Source of the DNA: Muribaculaceae bacterium
Lineage (GTDB): Bacteria > Bacteroidota > Bacteroidia > Bacteroidales > Muribaculaceae
Direction of reading: 5' to 3'
NCBI GenBank assembly: GCA_017545095.1
Contig: JAFYCU010000283.1
Location: 1-15,456 of the forward strand
Length of the DNA: 15,456 bases
Part shown: positions 1-6,819 of the stretch, in pieces
Position numbering within the stretch: position 1 is the first letter of the stretch
Layout of the letters: each line of letters opens with the position of its first letter
Made by a program: the position numbers and the translations under genes
The notes under the pieces: model-generated
What the model was told of the DNA's origin: nothing
The model's database searches: none
What the model saw: only the letters and a program-made list of their open reading frames with translations

Positions 1-37
1 CGGGCAAGCGCTGTCATTGTTCCATAGTTTTGATACA

Positions 38-270
38 CCTTCAGGTTTCAGATAATTCAAGGCCGTGGCCTTGTTGTGGTCTTCGACCACCAACGAGCAC
101 GACTGCTCTTGTGCAAAAAAATCTACTTGCGAAACTTGAATGAATAATATAAAGGAGGAACATGGACGCATCTCCCGTCCGCCGGCGGCCATGGCCGCTG
201 GCGGCGAAACAATCGGGTGCGGGGACACGAGTAGGGCGCATGCGTCTCGAAACACTCCCCGCACCTTTTT
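38..270 (+). ncRNA. candidate structured small RNA (unidentified)
   Basis: The sequence shows successive hairpins. They are CAAGGC/GCCTTG (58-63/68-73), a 9-bp stem with one bulge (73-81/85-94, sharing base 73 with the first), GAGCA/TGCTC (95-99/104-108), GGACG/CGTCC (164-168/176-180), an 11-bp GC-rich stem (179-189/194-204), and a 10-bp stem followed by T5 (216-225/256-265). A perfect Bacteroidota -7 box, TAGTTTTG, lies at 25-32, which would put a start near 38; no -33 match is visible at the window edge. The hexamer CGAAAC occurs three times (130-135, 205-210, 248-253), next to stems. I do not recognise a known family: the hallmarks of RNase P RNA, tmRNA, 4.5S RNA and the common riboswitches are missing. 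It ends well before the downstream gene's own promoter, so an independent transcript is more likely than a leader. Boundaries are inferred. Confidence 0.38.
216..270 (+). terminator. intrinsic terminator, long-loop GC-rich hairpin
   Basis: A perfect 10-bp stem (GGTGCGGGGA at 216-225 with TCCCCGCACC at 256-265) is followed directly by TTTTT at 266-270. The 30-nt loop holds an inner CGAG/CTCG pairing (228-231/246-249). Its orientation fits rightward transcripts that begin upstream of the hexosaminidase promoter, either the candidate RNA here or an unseen upstream gene. Confidence 0.6.
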
Positions 271-436
271 GCTTTACATGGGGACGGGTCTTCTGTAACA
301 CAAGGTGGGGTGGTAGCGTGATTTGCCCGGGCAAATCATTCTGCGCACAACTTGTGTGTGAGTCTTCCGCAGCATGGGGTGTCGGACTATTTAAAGCGTT
401 ACAAGGGGACGCAATTCCCGCCATAGCAAAAATTAT
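271..436. other. gene-free spacer upstream of the hexosaminidase promoter
   Basis: I see no credible coding region here. The frame open through it (joined to the hexosaminidase) translates to Cys/Trp/Arg-rich sequence with no domain-like character. The contents worth noting are the 20-bp palindrome at 319-338 and a short dyad CACAA-C-TTGTG just after it (345-355). No tRNA arms were found on either strand. Confidence 0.5.
319..338. promoter_or_regulatory. 20-bp perfect palindrome, possible operator
   Basis: TGATTTGCCCGGGCAAATCA is identical to its reverse complement over all 20 bases. It lies about 100 bp upstream of the hexosaminidase promoter (437-467). It has no loop and no T-tract, so a protein-binding dyad is more likely than a terminator. 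The cognate regulator is unknown. Confidence 0.4.
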
Positions 437-467
437 TTTGCTCATTGTGCATTATTTATTAATTTTG
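437..467 (+). promoter_or_regulatory. Bacteroidota-type promoter for the GH20 gene
   Basis: A TTTG -33 element (437-440) and a TAATTTTG -7 element (460-467, perfect TANNTTTG) are separated by 19 bp, the spacing known for the primary sigma factor of this phylum. Transcription would start at about 472-475, some 15 nt before the ATG at 489. This excludes the longer open frame that begins at 162. Confidence 0.8.
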
Positions 468-488
468 CAGTTTCAATACGATATCGCG

Positions 489-2987
489 ATGATGAAACGA
501 ATAAGAACGCTCATGATGCTGGTGGCAGGCTGTGCCCTGCTTGCCGTGGCACAAAGCCCTGTGGCAGTGCGCTGGGACATGGGAACGAACAACGCCGAGC
601 CGGGGTGGTACAGCTCGCGCTTGGTGGTTACCAACACTTCGGACAAGGTGCTCGACCGTGACTGGCAGCTGTTTTTCAACCAGTTCTCGCGCACGGTGCG
701 GCTGCCCGACGGTGCGCCCGTGGATGTGGAGGAGGTGTCGACCACCTATTACCGCGTCACACCCAACGCGCGCTACCATGCGCTGGCCGCCGGCGATTCG
801 CTTGTGGTAGACCTGCTCATGCGCGGCACCATGGTCAACTACTGTTACCGTCCGCAGGGAGCGCATATGGTGATGAACGGTGACCTGGCGCACCCCGTGG
901 CCATCGACATGACCTATGGCCCACTCGACACGCCCGGACAGTGGCGTGATGGCGTGCCCTATCCCGATGGCAACTATATGTGGGCCTACAACGAACGCAT
1001 CAACGCCATTGGCGACGCCTACACGGGCAACGACTACGACATTTTCCCCACACCCAAGCAGGTCGAAATCCACGACGGCTACACGCGCATCCCCAGCATA
1101 GTGACCGTGAAGTGCGGGAAGTGGTGGAAACCTTGGGACAAGGAATGCCGACAAGTGAAAAAATACCTGGTCGAGGCATTGCGCAGCCGTGGCATCTACA
1201 ACGCGGCAGGGCAATCGACTGTCATCAAGATCGACGTCAAGAGTGGCCTGAACAAGAATCCTGGCTACTACACGCTGGCAGTGGCCTCGGGTCGCATCAC
1301 CATCACTGCCGCTGGCGTCGCTGGTGCGCAAAACGCGGTGAAGACCTTGGTAGCTGCCATCGACCACAGCAAGAACCACAACCTGCAGAATGCCGAGGTG
1401 GCCGACTGGCCCGACATCCCACAGCGCGGCTTCATGCTCGACATTGCACGCAACTTTACAAATTTCGACAACTTGAAACGATTTATCGACCTGCTGTCGT
1501 ATTACAAAATCAACCGCTTCCAGTTCCACTTCACCGACGACGAGGCCTGGCGGCTCGAGATTCCGGGTCTGCCCGAACTCACCGAAGTGGCCTCGCGGCG
1601 CGGATGCACGCTCACCGAGAGCGACTTCCTGGCACAGATTTTCGACGGCAACGGCAATCCCGACGACAGCAGCCAGAGCGCCAACGGCTACCTCACCCGC
1701 AGCCAGTTCATCGAGCTGCTGCGCTATGCCCACCTGCGCGGCATCAAGGTGGTGCCCGAAATCGAGACCCCTGGCCATGCCCGCGCCGCCATCGTGGCCA
1801 TGCGTGCACGCCAGGCGCGCTATGCTAAGACCAACCCGGCGCAGGCCAACGAATATGTGCTGTGGGACGACCAGAACACGTCGGTCTATACCTCGGCACA
1901 GAGCTATCACGACAATGTGCTCAACGTGGCCAGCGATGGGGTGTACCGCTTCTTGACCAAGGTGGTGGATGAGTTGTCGCTGATGTACAAGCAGGCTGGC
2001 ATCAAGCTCGATGTGGTGCATCTGGGCGGTGACGAGGTGGCGATGGAGGCCTGGAGCCAGTCGCCCGCCGTGCAGGCTCTCATGCAGCGCGAGGGCATCA
2101 AGAATGCGCACGGGGTGAGCGAGTACTACCTGCGCCGCATCACCGACATCTTGTATCCGCGTGGCATACGCATTGAGGGCTGGCAGGAGGTGGCGCAGAA
2201 CCACAGTGCCGACTTCAATGCCCAGATGGCTCCGCGCATCGCTGGCGTGAACGCCTGGAGCACCATGGGCCAGCGCGATGTGGTGCCCTATCAGATTGCC
2301 AACAGCGGCTATCCCGTGATCCTCTCCAACGTCACCAACTTCTACATGGACATGGGCTATAGCTGGCATCAGTATGAGCAGGGTCTGCACTGGGGCGGCA
2401 AGGTGGATGAACTGGACGCTTGGAGCGCCCTGCCGTGGAACATCTACGCCAGCGCACGCACGCAAATCGACGGAACACCCATTGACCCCGTGGGCAATGC
2501 TGCTGGAAAACCCGCGTTGCTAAAAAAAGACAACATTATCGGTGTACAGGCACAACTCTGGGCCGAGACCATCCGCAACTTCGACCAAGTGCAATACCTC
2601 GCACTGCCCAAGGTGCTGGGGCTGGTGGAACGTGGTTGGAATGCCAGTCCCGCATGGGCTGCCAATTTGGCCGATACGCACGCCTATCTCGATGCCATGC
2701 ACCAGTACAGCCTGAAAATCGGCACCCGCGAGCTGCCGTTGCTTGCCCGCCAGGGTTTCAATTTCCGCATTGGCCCTCCCGGCATCAAGGTCGAGGGTGG
2801 AATGCTGCACATCAACGCGCAGTACCCCGGCATGATGGTGCGCTACACCCTCAACGGCAGCGACCCCGACGAGCGCAGCCCCCAGTGGAACGCACCCGTC
2901 GCCATCCCCGCCGCCACCACAATCGTCAAGGCCCGCGCCTGGTACCTGGGCAAGAAAAGCGTAGTTACCCAACTGCGCTTGCCGTAA
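489..2987 (+). CDS. exported GH20 beta-N-acetylhexosaminidase (chitobiase-like)
   Basis: This enzyme should remove terminal GlcNAc/GalNAc from glycans or chito-oligosaccharides by substrate-assisted catalysis. The 832-aa product has a basic signal peptide ending near AVA-Q (residue 21). A VAGC at 12-15 resembles a lipobox, but the hydrophobic core before it is short. Domains in order are an N-terminal carbohydrate-binding domain of the chitobiase type (about 23-184), the GH20 N-terminal alpha/beta domain (about 185-310), the catalytic barrel (about 311-745), and a C-terminal Ig-like domain of chitobiase type (about 765-832). HLGGDE at 511-516 provides the catalytic Asp515-Glu516 pair. Size and order resemble Serratia chitobiase. 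The frame stays open back to 162, but the promoter at 437-467 and the signal peptide place the start at 489 (or the next codon, 492). It seems to be a single-gene unit. Bacteroidales often use such enzymes on host mucin or dietary glycans; the exact substrate is not evident. Confidence 0.93.
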   Translation: MMKRIRTLMMLVAGCALLAVAQSPVAVRWDMGTNNAEPGWYSSRLVVTNTSDKVLDRDWQLFFNQFSRTVRLPDGAPVDVEEVSTTYYRVTPNARYHALAAGDSLVVDLLMRGTMVNYCYRPQGAHMVMNGDLAHPVAIDMTYGPLDTPGQWRDGVPYPDGNYMWAYNERINAIGDAYTGNDYDIFPTPKQVEIHDGYTRIPSIVTVKCGKWWKPWDKECRQVKKYLVEALRSRGIYNAAGQSTVIKIDVKSGLNKNPGYYTLAVASGRITITAAGVAGAQNAVKTLVAAIDHSKNHNLQNAEVADWPDIPQRGFMLDIARNFTNFDNLKRFIDLLSYYKINRFQFHFTDDEAWRLEIPGLPELTEVASRRGCTLTESDFLAQIFDGNGNPDDSSQSANGYLTRSQFIELLRYAHLRGIKVVPEIETPGHARAAIVAMRARQARYAKTNPAQANEYVLWDDQNTSVYTSAQSYHDNVLNVASDGVYRFLTKVVDELSLMYKQAGIKLDVVHLGGDEVAMEAWSQSPAVQALMQREGIKNAHGVSEYYLRRITDILYPRGIRIEGWQEVAQNHSADFNAQMAPRIAGVNAWSTMGQRDVVPYQIANSGYPVILSNVTNFYMDMGYSWHQYEQGLHWGGKVDELDAWSALPWNIYASARTQIDGTPIDPVGNAAGKPALLKKDNIIGVQAQLWAETIRNFDQVQYLALPKVLGLVERGWNASPAWAANLADTHAYLDAMHQYSLKIGTRELPLLARQGFNFRIGPPGIKVEGGMLHINAQYPGMMVRYTLNGSDPDERSPQWNAPVAIPAATTIVKARAWYLGKKSVVTQLRLP

Positions 2988-3032
2988 CTAAAAATGCTTT
3001 TTTGACATGCGGGTTCGTTTTTTGGCACAATA

Positions 3033-3064
3033 TTTGCAAGAGTCGCAAATGCACACTAATTTTG
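3033..3064 (+). promoter_or_regulatory. Bacteroidota-type promoter for panC-panD
   Basis: TTTG (3033-3036) and TAATTTTG (3057-3064) are 20 bp apart. The predicted start near 3070 leaves a leader of about 25 nt before the ATG at 3096. This makes panCD a unit separate from the hexosaminidase. Confidence 0.75.
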
Positions 3065-3095
3065 TGCGCTGTTTTTAAAACCTACTTGTGGAGAA

Positions 3096-3938
3096 ATGAA
3101 AATCATCAGTAGTGTAGATCTGCTCAAGCAGGCCGTGAGTGAAGCCCGTCAGGGCGGTCGTTGCATCGGTCTGGTACCCACCATGGGAGCCTTGCACGAG
3201 GGTCACAAGTCGCTCGTCGACCGTGCCCGCCGCGAATGCGACGTGGTGGTGGTGAGCGTGTTTCTGAACCCCACCCAGTTCAACAATGCCGACGACCTGC
3301 GCACCTATCCGCGCACTGCCGAGGCCGATGCCGCCATGCTCGAGGCCTGCGGTGTCGATATCGCGTTCATGCCCACCGTCGAGGACATCTACCCCGAGCC
3401 CGACACCCGCGTGTTCCACCTGGGACCCGTGGCCGAGGTGATGGAAGGTGCCATGCGTCCGGGCCACTTCAACGGCGTGTGCCAGATTGTGAGCAAGCTG
3501 TTCATGATGGTCGAACCCGACCGCGCTTACTTTGGCGAGAAAGACTATCAGCAAATTGCCGTGATTCGTGCCATGGTCAAGCAATTGGGATTCAGTCTGG
3601 AGATTGTGCCGTGTCCGTGTGTGCGTGAAGCCGATGGCCTGGCCAAGAGCAGCCGCAACGTGCGGCTCACCCCCGTGGTGCGCAAGGTGGCTCCCGCCAT
3701 CTACCGTACACTGAAGGAGAGTCTCCGCTTTGCCGAAGACCACACCTTGGAGCAGACTCACGACTGGGTGGTAGCAACACTGAATGCCTATCCCGAGATG
3801 GAGGTGGAGTATTTCAGCATCTGTGATGGCATCACCCTGCAGCCGCTCAGCAACTGGAACGAGAGCGACAACATTGTGGGGTGCATCACCGTCTATTGCG
3901 GCGATGTACGTGAAATTGATAATATAAGGTATAAGTGA
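3096..3938 (+). CDS. panC: pantothenate synthetase (pantoate--beta-alanine ligase)
   Basis: It joins pantoate and beta-alanine with ATP to make pantothenate, the last step of vitamin B5 synthesis before coenzyme A; it is cytosolic. The 280-aa length matches the family (E. coli 283). Visible signatures are [10 protein letters not shown] with the HIGH-like nucleotide motif (residues 31-37), FLNPTQF (56-62), GEKDYQQ (147-153) and KSSRN (184-188), all in the usual order. The stop TGA overlaps the panD start codon by one base (TGATG), so the two genes should be co-transcribed and probably translationally coupled. PanD supplies the beta-alanine that this enzyme uses. No panB is visible in the window. 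Confidence 0.97.
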   Translation: MKIISSVDLLKQAVSEARQGGRCIGLVPTMGALHEGHKSLVDRARRECDVVVVSVFLNPTQFNNADDLRTYPRTAEADAAMLEACGVDIAFMPTVEDIYPEPDTRVFHLGPVAEVMEGAMRPGHFNGVCQIVSKLFMMVEPDRAYFGEKDYQQIAVIRAMVKQLGFSLEIVPCPCVREADGLAKSSRNVRLTPVVRKVAPAIYRTLKESLRFAEDHTLEQTHDWVVATLNAYPEMEVEYFSICDGITLQPLSNWNESDNIVGCITVYCGDVREIDNIRYK

Positions 3939-4288
3939 TGTTCATTCAGGTAGTTAAATCCAAGATACACCGCGTTACGGTGACCGGTGCCAACCTCGAC
4001 TATATCGGTTCGATCACCATCGACGAGGACCTGATGGATGCAGCAGGTATTGTGGAGGGTGAACGCGTGTATATCGTTGACAACAACAACGGCGAACGCC
4101 TCGACACCTACGTCATCAAGGGAGAGCGCGGTAGTGGTGACATCTGTCTCAATGGAGCTGCCGCACGCAAGGTGATGAAAGGCGACATAGTCATCATCAT
4201 GGCCTATGGCTACATGACCCCCGACGAGGCCCGCACCTTCAAGCCCCGTGTGGTGTTCCCCGACACCTACACCAACAAGCTTCTATGA
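3938..4288 (+). CDS. panD: aspartate 1-decarboxylase proenzyme
   Basis: It decarboxylates aspartate to beta-alanine for PanC. It is made as a proenzyme that cleaves itself at a Gly-Ser bond to create an N-terminal pyruvoyl group. With the start at ATG 3938 the product is 116 aa and Gly24-Ser25 (in YIGSITID) falls at the canonical position, with Lys9 and His11 also matching the E. coli numbering. The frame also allows a GTG at 3935, but that would shift this numbering by one, so the ATG is preferred. It overlaps the panC stop by one base. No separate promoter is visible. A 12-bp inverted repeat follows the stop codon. Confidence 0.96.
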   Translation: MFIQVVKSKIHRVTVTGANLDYIGSITIDEDLMDAAGIVEGERVYIVDNNNGERLDTYVIKGERGSGDICLNGAAARKVMKGDIVIIMAYGYMTPDEARTFKPRVVFPDTYTNKLL

Positions 4289-4292
4289 TGCG

Positions 4293-4347
4293 AGATGCAA
4301 GACGGCTAAAGCACATTATACCGCATTGCGTTTCGCGTCTTGCATCT
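4293..4347. repeat. 12-bp perfect inverted repeat with 31-nt spacer after panD
   Basis: AGATGCAAGACG (4293-4304) is exactly complementary to CGTCTTGCATCT (4336-4347). It starts five bases after the panD stop. No T-tract follows on either strand, so it is not a standard intrinsic terminator. It may stabilise the 3' end of the panCD mRNA, or be a repeated intergenic element. Its copy number in the genome cannot be judged from this window. Confidence 0.5.
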
Positions 4348-4400
4348 TCAGGCGCGCTGCACCTCTGCCAGTGGCGAATCAATTTCTTCATCGCGACAGG

Positions 4401-4431
4401 CTTGTAATCCCCAAATAATATGTAAATTTTG
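4401..4431 (+). promoter_or_regulatory. weak promoter candidate for ffh
   Basis: CTTG (4401-4404) lies 18 bp upstream of TAAATTTTG (4423-4431), which has one extra base compared with TANNTTTG. The position, about 26 nt before the ffh ATG, suits the short leaders of neighbouring genes, but neither element is a perfect match. Confidence 0.45.
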
Positions 4432-4457
4432 CAGTTTGAACTTTTTAACAACGCGAT

Positions 4458-5786
4458 ATGTTTGACAATTTATCCGAAAAACTCGAGAGATCATTCAAGA
4501 TACTGAAGGGCGAAGGCAAGATTACCGAGATCAATGTGGCCGAGACGCTCAAGGAAGTGCGCCGCGCACTCATCGAGGCCGATGTGAACTACAAAGTAGC
4601 CAAGCAGTTCACCGACACTGTCAAGGCCAAGGCCTTGGGACAGGACGTAATCAATGCCGTGAAACCCAGCCAGCTGATGGTGAAAATAGTCCACGACGAG
4701 CTCACCCAGCTCATGGGTGGTGAACAAGCCTCGTTCAACATCGAGGGCAAGCCGGCCATCATCCTGATGTCGGGTCTGCAAGGTTCGGGAAAAACCACCT
4801 TCACTGGCAAGCTTGCCCGCAAGCTCAAGAAGGAGAAGGGCAAGAACCCGCTGCTGGCCGCCTGCGATGTCTATCGCCCCGCTGCCATCGACCAGCTCAA
4901 AGTGCTCGGCGAGCAGATTGATGTACCCGTCTATAGCGAGCCCGATAGCAAAGACCCCGTGCAGATTGCACTCAATGCCATCGAGGAGGCCAAGCGCACG
5001 GGGCACGACCTGGTGATTATCGACACCGCTGGACGCTTGGCCGTCGATGAGCAGATGATGCAGGAAATCGAAGCCATCAAGCGCGCCGTGAACCCCACCG
5101 AGACGCTCTTTGTGGTCGATTCGATGACCGGTCAGGATGCCGTGAACACCGCCAAGGGGTTCAACGACCGTCTCGACTTCGACGGCGTGGTCCTCACCAA
5201 ACTCGATGGCGACACGCGTGGCGGTGCAGCCCTGTCGATTCGCTCGGTGGTGAACAAACCCATCAAGTGGGTGGGTACGGGCGAGAAGATGGAGGCCATT
5301 GACCCGTTCCGCCCTGCCGGCATGGCCGACCGCATCCTGGGCATGGGCGACATCGTGTCGTTTGTCGACCGCATGCAGCAGCAATACGATGAGGAGGAGG
5401 CCAAGAAACTGGAGAAGAAACTGCGCCAGAACACCTTCGACTTCAACGATTTCATCGCGCAAATCGGGCAAATCAAGAAGATGGGCAACCTCAAGGACCT
5501 GGCTTCGATGATTCCCGGTGTGGGCAAGGCCATCAAGGATATCGACATCGACGATGATGCCTTCAAGAGCATCGAGGCCATCATCCAGTCGATGACCCCC
5601 TACGAGCGTCAGCATCCCGAAGTGATGAACGGCAGCCGACGCAAGCGCATCGCAGCAGGCAGCGGTACCGACATCCAGGAGGTGAACCGACTGCTCAAGC
5701 AGTTTGACCAGACGCGCAAGATGATGCACATGGTTTCCAACGCCAAAGGCCCGTTCAAAATAGGCTTCGGACGCAAGAAAAAATAA
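4458..5786 (+). CDS. ffh: signal recognition particle GTPase Ffh (SRP54)
   Basis: This is the protein subunit of the signal recognition particle. It binds 4.5S RNA and hydrophobic signal sequences on ribosomes, and delivers them to FtsY at the inner membrane. The 442-aa length is normal. The N domain (1-95) leads into the G domain with GLQGSGKTT (106-114), DVYRPAAIDQL (137-147), DTAGR (189-193) and TKLDGD (247-252). The M domain follows from about 300, Met-rich, with the RNA-binding segment SRRKRIAAGSG at 393-403 and a basic tail. All GTPase motifs look intact. The start at 4458 gives the canonical MFDNLSEKL opening. It appears to stand alone. No 4.5S RNA gene was recognised nearby. Confidence 0.98.
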   Translation: MFDNLSEKLERSFKILKGEGKITEINVAETLKEVRRALIEADVNYKVAKQFTDTVKAKALGQDVINAVKPSQLMVKIVHDELTQLMGGEQASFNIEGKPAIILMSGLQGSGKTTFTGKLARKLKKEKGKNPLLAACDVYRPAAIDQLKVLGEQIDVPVYSEPDSKDPVQIALNAIEEAKRTGHDLVIIDTAGRLAVDEQMMQEIEAIKRAVNPTETLFVVDSMTGQDAVNTAKGFNDRLDFDGVVLTKLDGDTRGGAALSIRSVVNKPIKWVGTGEKMEAIDPFRPAGMADRILGMGDIVSFVDRMQQQYDEEEAKKLEKKLRQNTFDFNDFIAQIGQIKKMGNLKDLASMIPGVGKAIKDIDIDDDAFKSIEAIIQSMTPYERQHPEVMNGSRRKRIAAGSGTDIQEVNRLLKQFDQTRKMMHMVSNAKGPFKIGFGRKKK

Positions 5787-5837
5787 ATGCGAAGATAGGT
5801 ATTCACAAAGTTCCAGAATAATTGCCCTTCTTTGTCT

Positions 5838-5855
5838 TTAATTGTCGTTAATTGT
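5838..5855. repeat. two 8-bp direct repeats one helical turn apart
   Basis: TTAATTGT occurs at 5838-5845 and again at 5848-5855, 10 bp centre to centre. This lies in the spacer between ffh and folD. Such same-face spacing could bind a regulator, but in AT-rich spacer it could also be chance. No convincing TANNTTTG promoter was found for folD in this spacer. Confidence 0.3.
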
Positions 5856-5932
5856 TTGGCACATTCGTAATAGGTTGAATCAAAATTAAAGCATAATAGG
5901 GGGGCGATGAAAGGCAATAATATGTGTCTAAC

Positions 5933-6814
5933 ATGCAACTGATCGACGGAAAAGCAATTGCTGCGCAAGTCAAGCAGGAAATCGCCGCCCAAGTGAAAGA
6001 AATCATTGCTGCCGGTGGCCGTGCTCCCCATCTGGCGGGCTTGCTCGTGGGGCACGACGGCGGCAGCGAGAGCTACATGGCCTCGAAGGTGAAGGCTTGC
6101 GAGCAGTGCGGCATCACCTCGTCGCTGTTGCGCTTCGACGAGAGCGTGTCGCAAGACGAACTCATTGCCGCCATCCACCAGCTGAACAACGACGACGGTG
6201 TGGACGGCTTTATCGTGCAGCTGCCCCTGCCCATGCACATCGACGAGCAGGCGGTGATTGAGGCCATCGACTACCGCAAAGACGTGGACGGCTTCCATCC
6301 TATCAACGTCGGTCGCCTGAGCATCGGGCTGCCGTGCTTCCGCTCGGCCACGCCCTCGGGCATTATCATGCTGCTTGAGCGCTCCGGCATCGACACGCGC
6401 GGCAAGCACTGCGTGGTGCTCGGCCGTAGCAACATCGTGGGCAAGCCCATCGCCTCGCTGCTCATGCAAAAGGCAACCCCCGGCAACTGCACCGTGACGG
6501 TGTGCCACAGCGCCACACCCAACATCAAGGAGATGTGCCTGCAGGCCGATATCATCGTTGCTGCCATCGGAAAGCCCGAGTTTGTCAAGGCTGACATGGT
6601 GCGCGACGGTGCCGTGGTGATTGACGTGGGCACCACCCGCGTCGACGACCCCACCCGTGAGCGCGGGTGGCGCCTGTGCGGCGATGTGGACTTTGAGCAC
6701 GTGGCACCCAAGTGCAGCTACATCACCCCCGTGCCCGGTGGCGTGGGGCCGATGACCATTGTCTCGCTCATGCACAACACCCTGCTCGCCGCCAAGCACG
6801 AGATCTATCCATAG
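5933..6814 (+). CDS. folD: methylenetetrahydrofolate dehydrogenase / cyclohydrolase
   Basis: This bifunctional cytosolic enzyme interconverts 5,10-methylene-THF, 5,10-methenyl-THF and 10-formyl-THF, feeding purine synthesis and initiator-tRNA formylation. From ATG 5933 it has 293 aa, close to the E. coli enzyme (288). The catalytic Tyr48...Lys52 (in SYMASKVKA), QLPLP (96-100), KDVDGFHP (116-123), the dinucleotide-binding GRSNIVGKP (164-172) and [10 protein letters not shown] (266-275) are all present. The [10 protein letters not shown] loop replaces the proteobacterial VGxxPAS form; I recall this as common in Bacteroidota. A GTG three codons upstream (5924) is possible, but [10 protein letters not shown] is the typical opening. 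It is followed after 5 nt by the CapA-like gene, so the two are probably co-transcribed. Confidence 0.96.
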   Translation: MQLIDGKAIAAQVKQEIAAQVKEIIAAGGRAPHLAGLLVGHDGGSESYMASKVKACEQCGITSSLLRFDESVSQDELIAAIHQLNNDDGVDGFIVQLPLPMHIDEQAVIEAIDYRKDVDGFHPINVGRLSIGLPCFRSATPSGIIMLLERSGIDTRGKHCVVLGRSNIVGKPIASLLMQKATPGNCTVTVCHSATPNIKEMCLQADIIVAAIGKPEFVKADMVRDGAVVIDVGTTRVDDPTRERGWRLCGDVDFEHVAPKCSYITPVPGGVGPMTIVSLMHNTLLAAKHEIYP

Positions 6815-6819
6815 TAACG

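Noticed and set aside
283..436. Possible tRNA or 4.5S RNA in the 5' spacer
   Set aside because: No T-loop (TTCRA) or acceptor pairing for a tRNA was found, and the GGAAG/AGCAG motifs of 4.5S RNA are absent on both strands.
41..445. Open frame of 134 codons on the - strand
   Set aside because: The translation has no domain-like pattern and it runs opposite to a terminator and structured DNA; it is best explained by high GC content.
162..488. 109-residue N-terminal extension of the hexosaminidase
   Set aside because: It is open in frame but the residues look non-coding, the gene's promoter lies within it, and a normal signal peptide starts at 489.
459..2465. Very long open frame antisense to the hexosaminidase
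   Set aside because: It mirrors the codon pattern of the real gene; the His/Val/Ala-rich product shows no known motifs, while the + strand has all GH20 signatures.
3935..3937. GTG start for panD
   Set aside because: The adjacent ATG 3938 gives the canonical Gly24-Ser25 cleavage numbering.
4491..5729. Long open frame antisense to ffh
   Set aside because: Shadow of ffh in GC-rich DNA; Leu/His/Gly-rich without motifs.
5609..6799. Long open frame antisense to the end of ffh and folD
   Set aside because: It spans two real genes and the spacer between them and has no recognisable features.
6712..6819. Upstream extension of the CapA-like frame
   Set aside because: It lies inside the conserved C-terminus of folD; ATG 6820 gives a hydrophobic N-terminus and 5-nt spacing.
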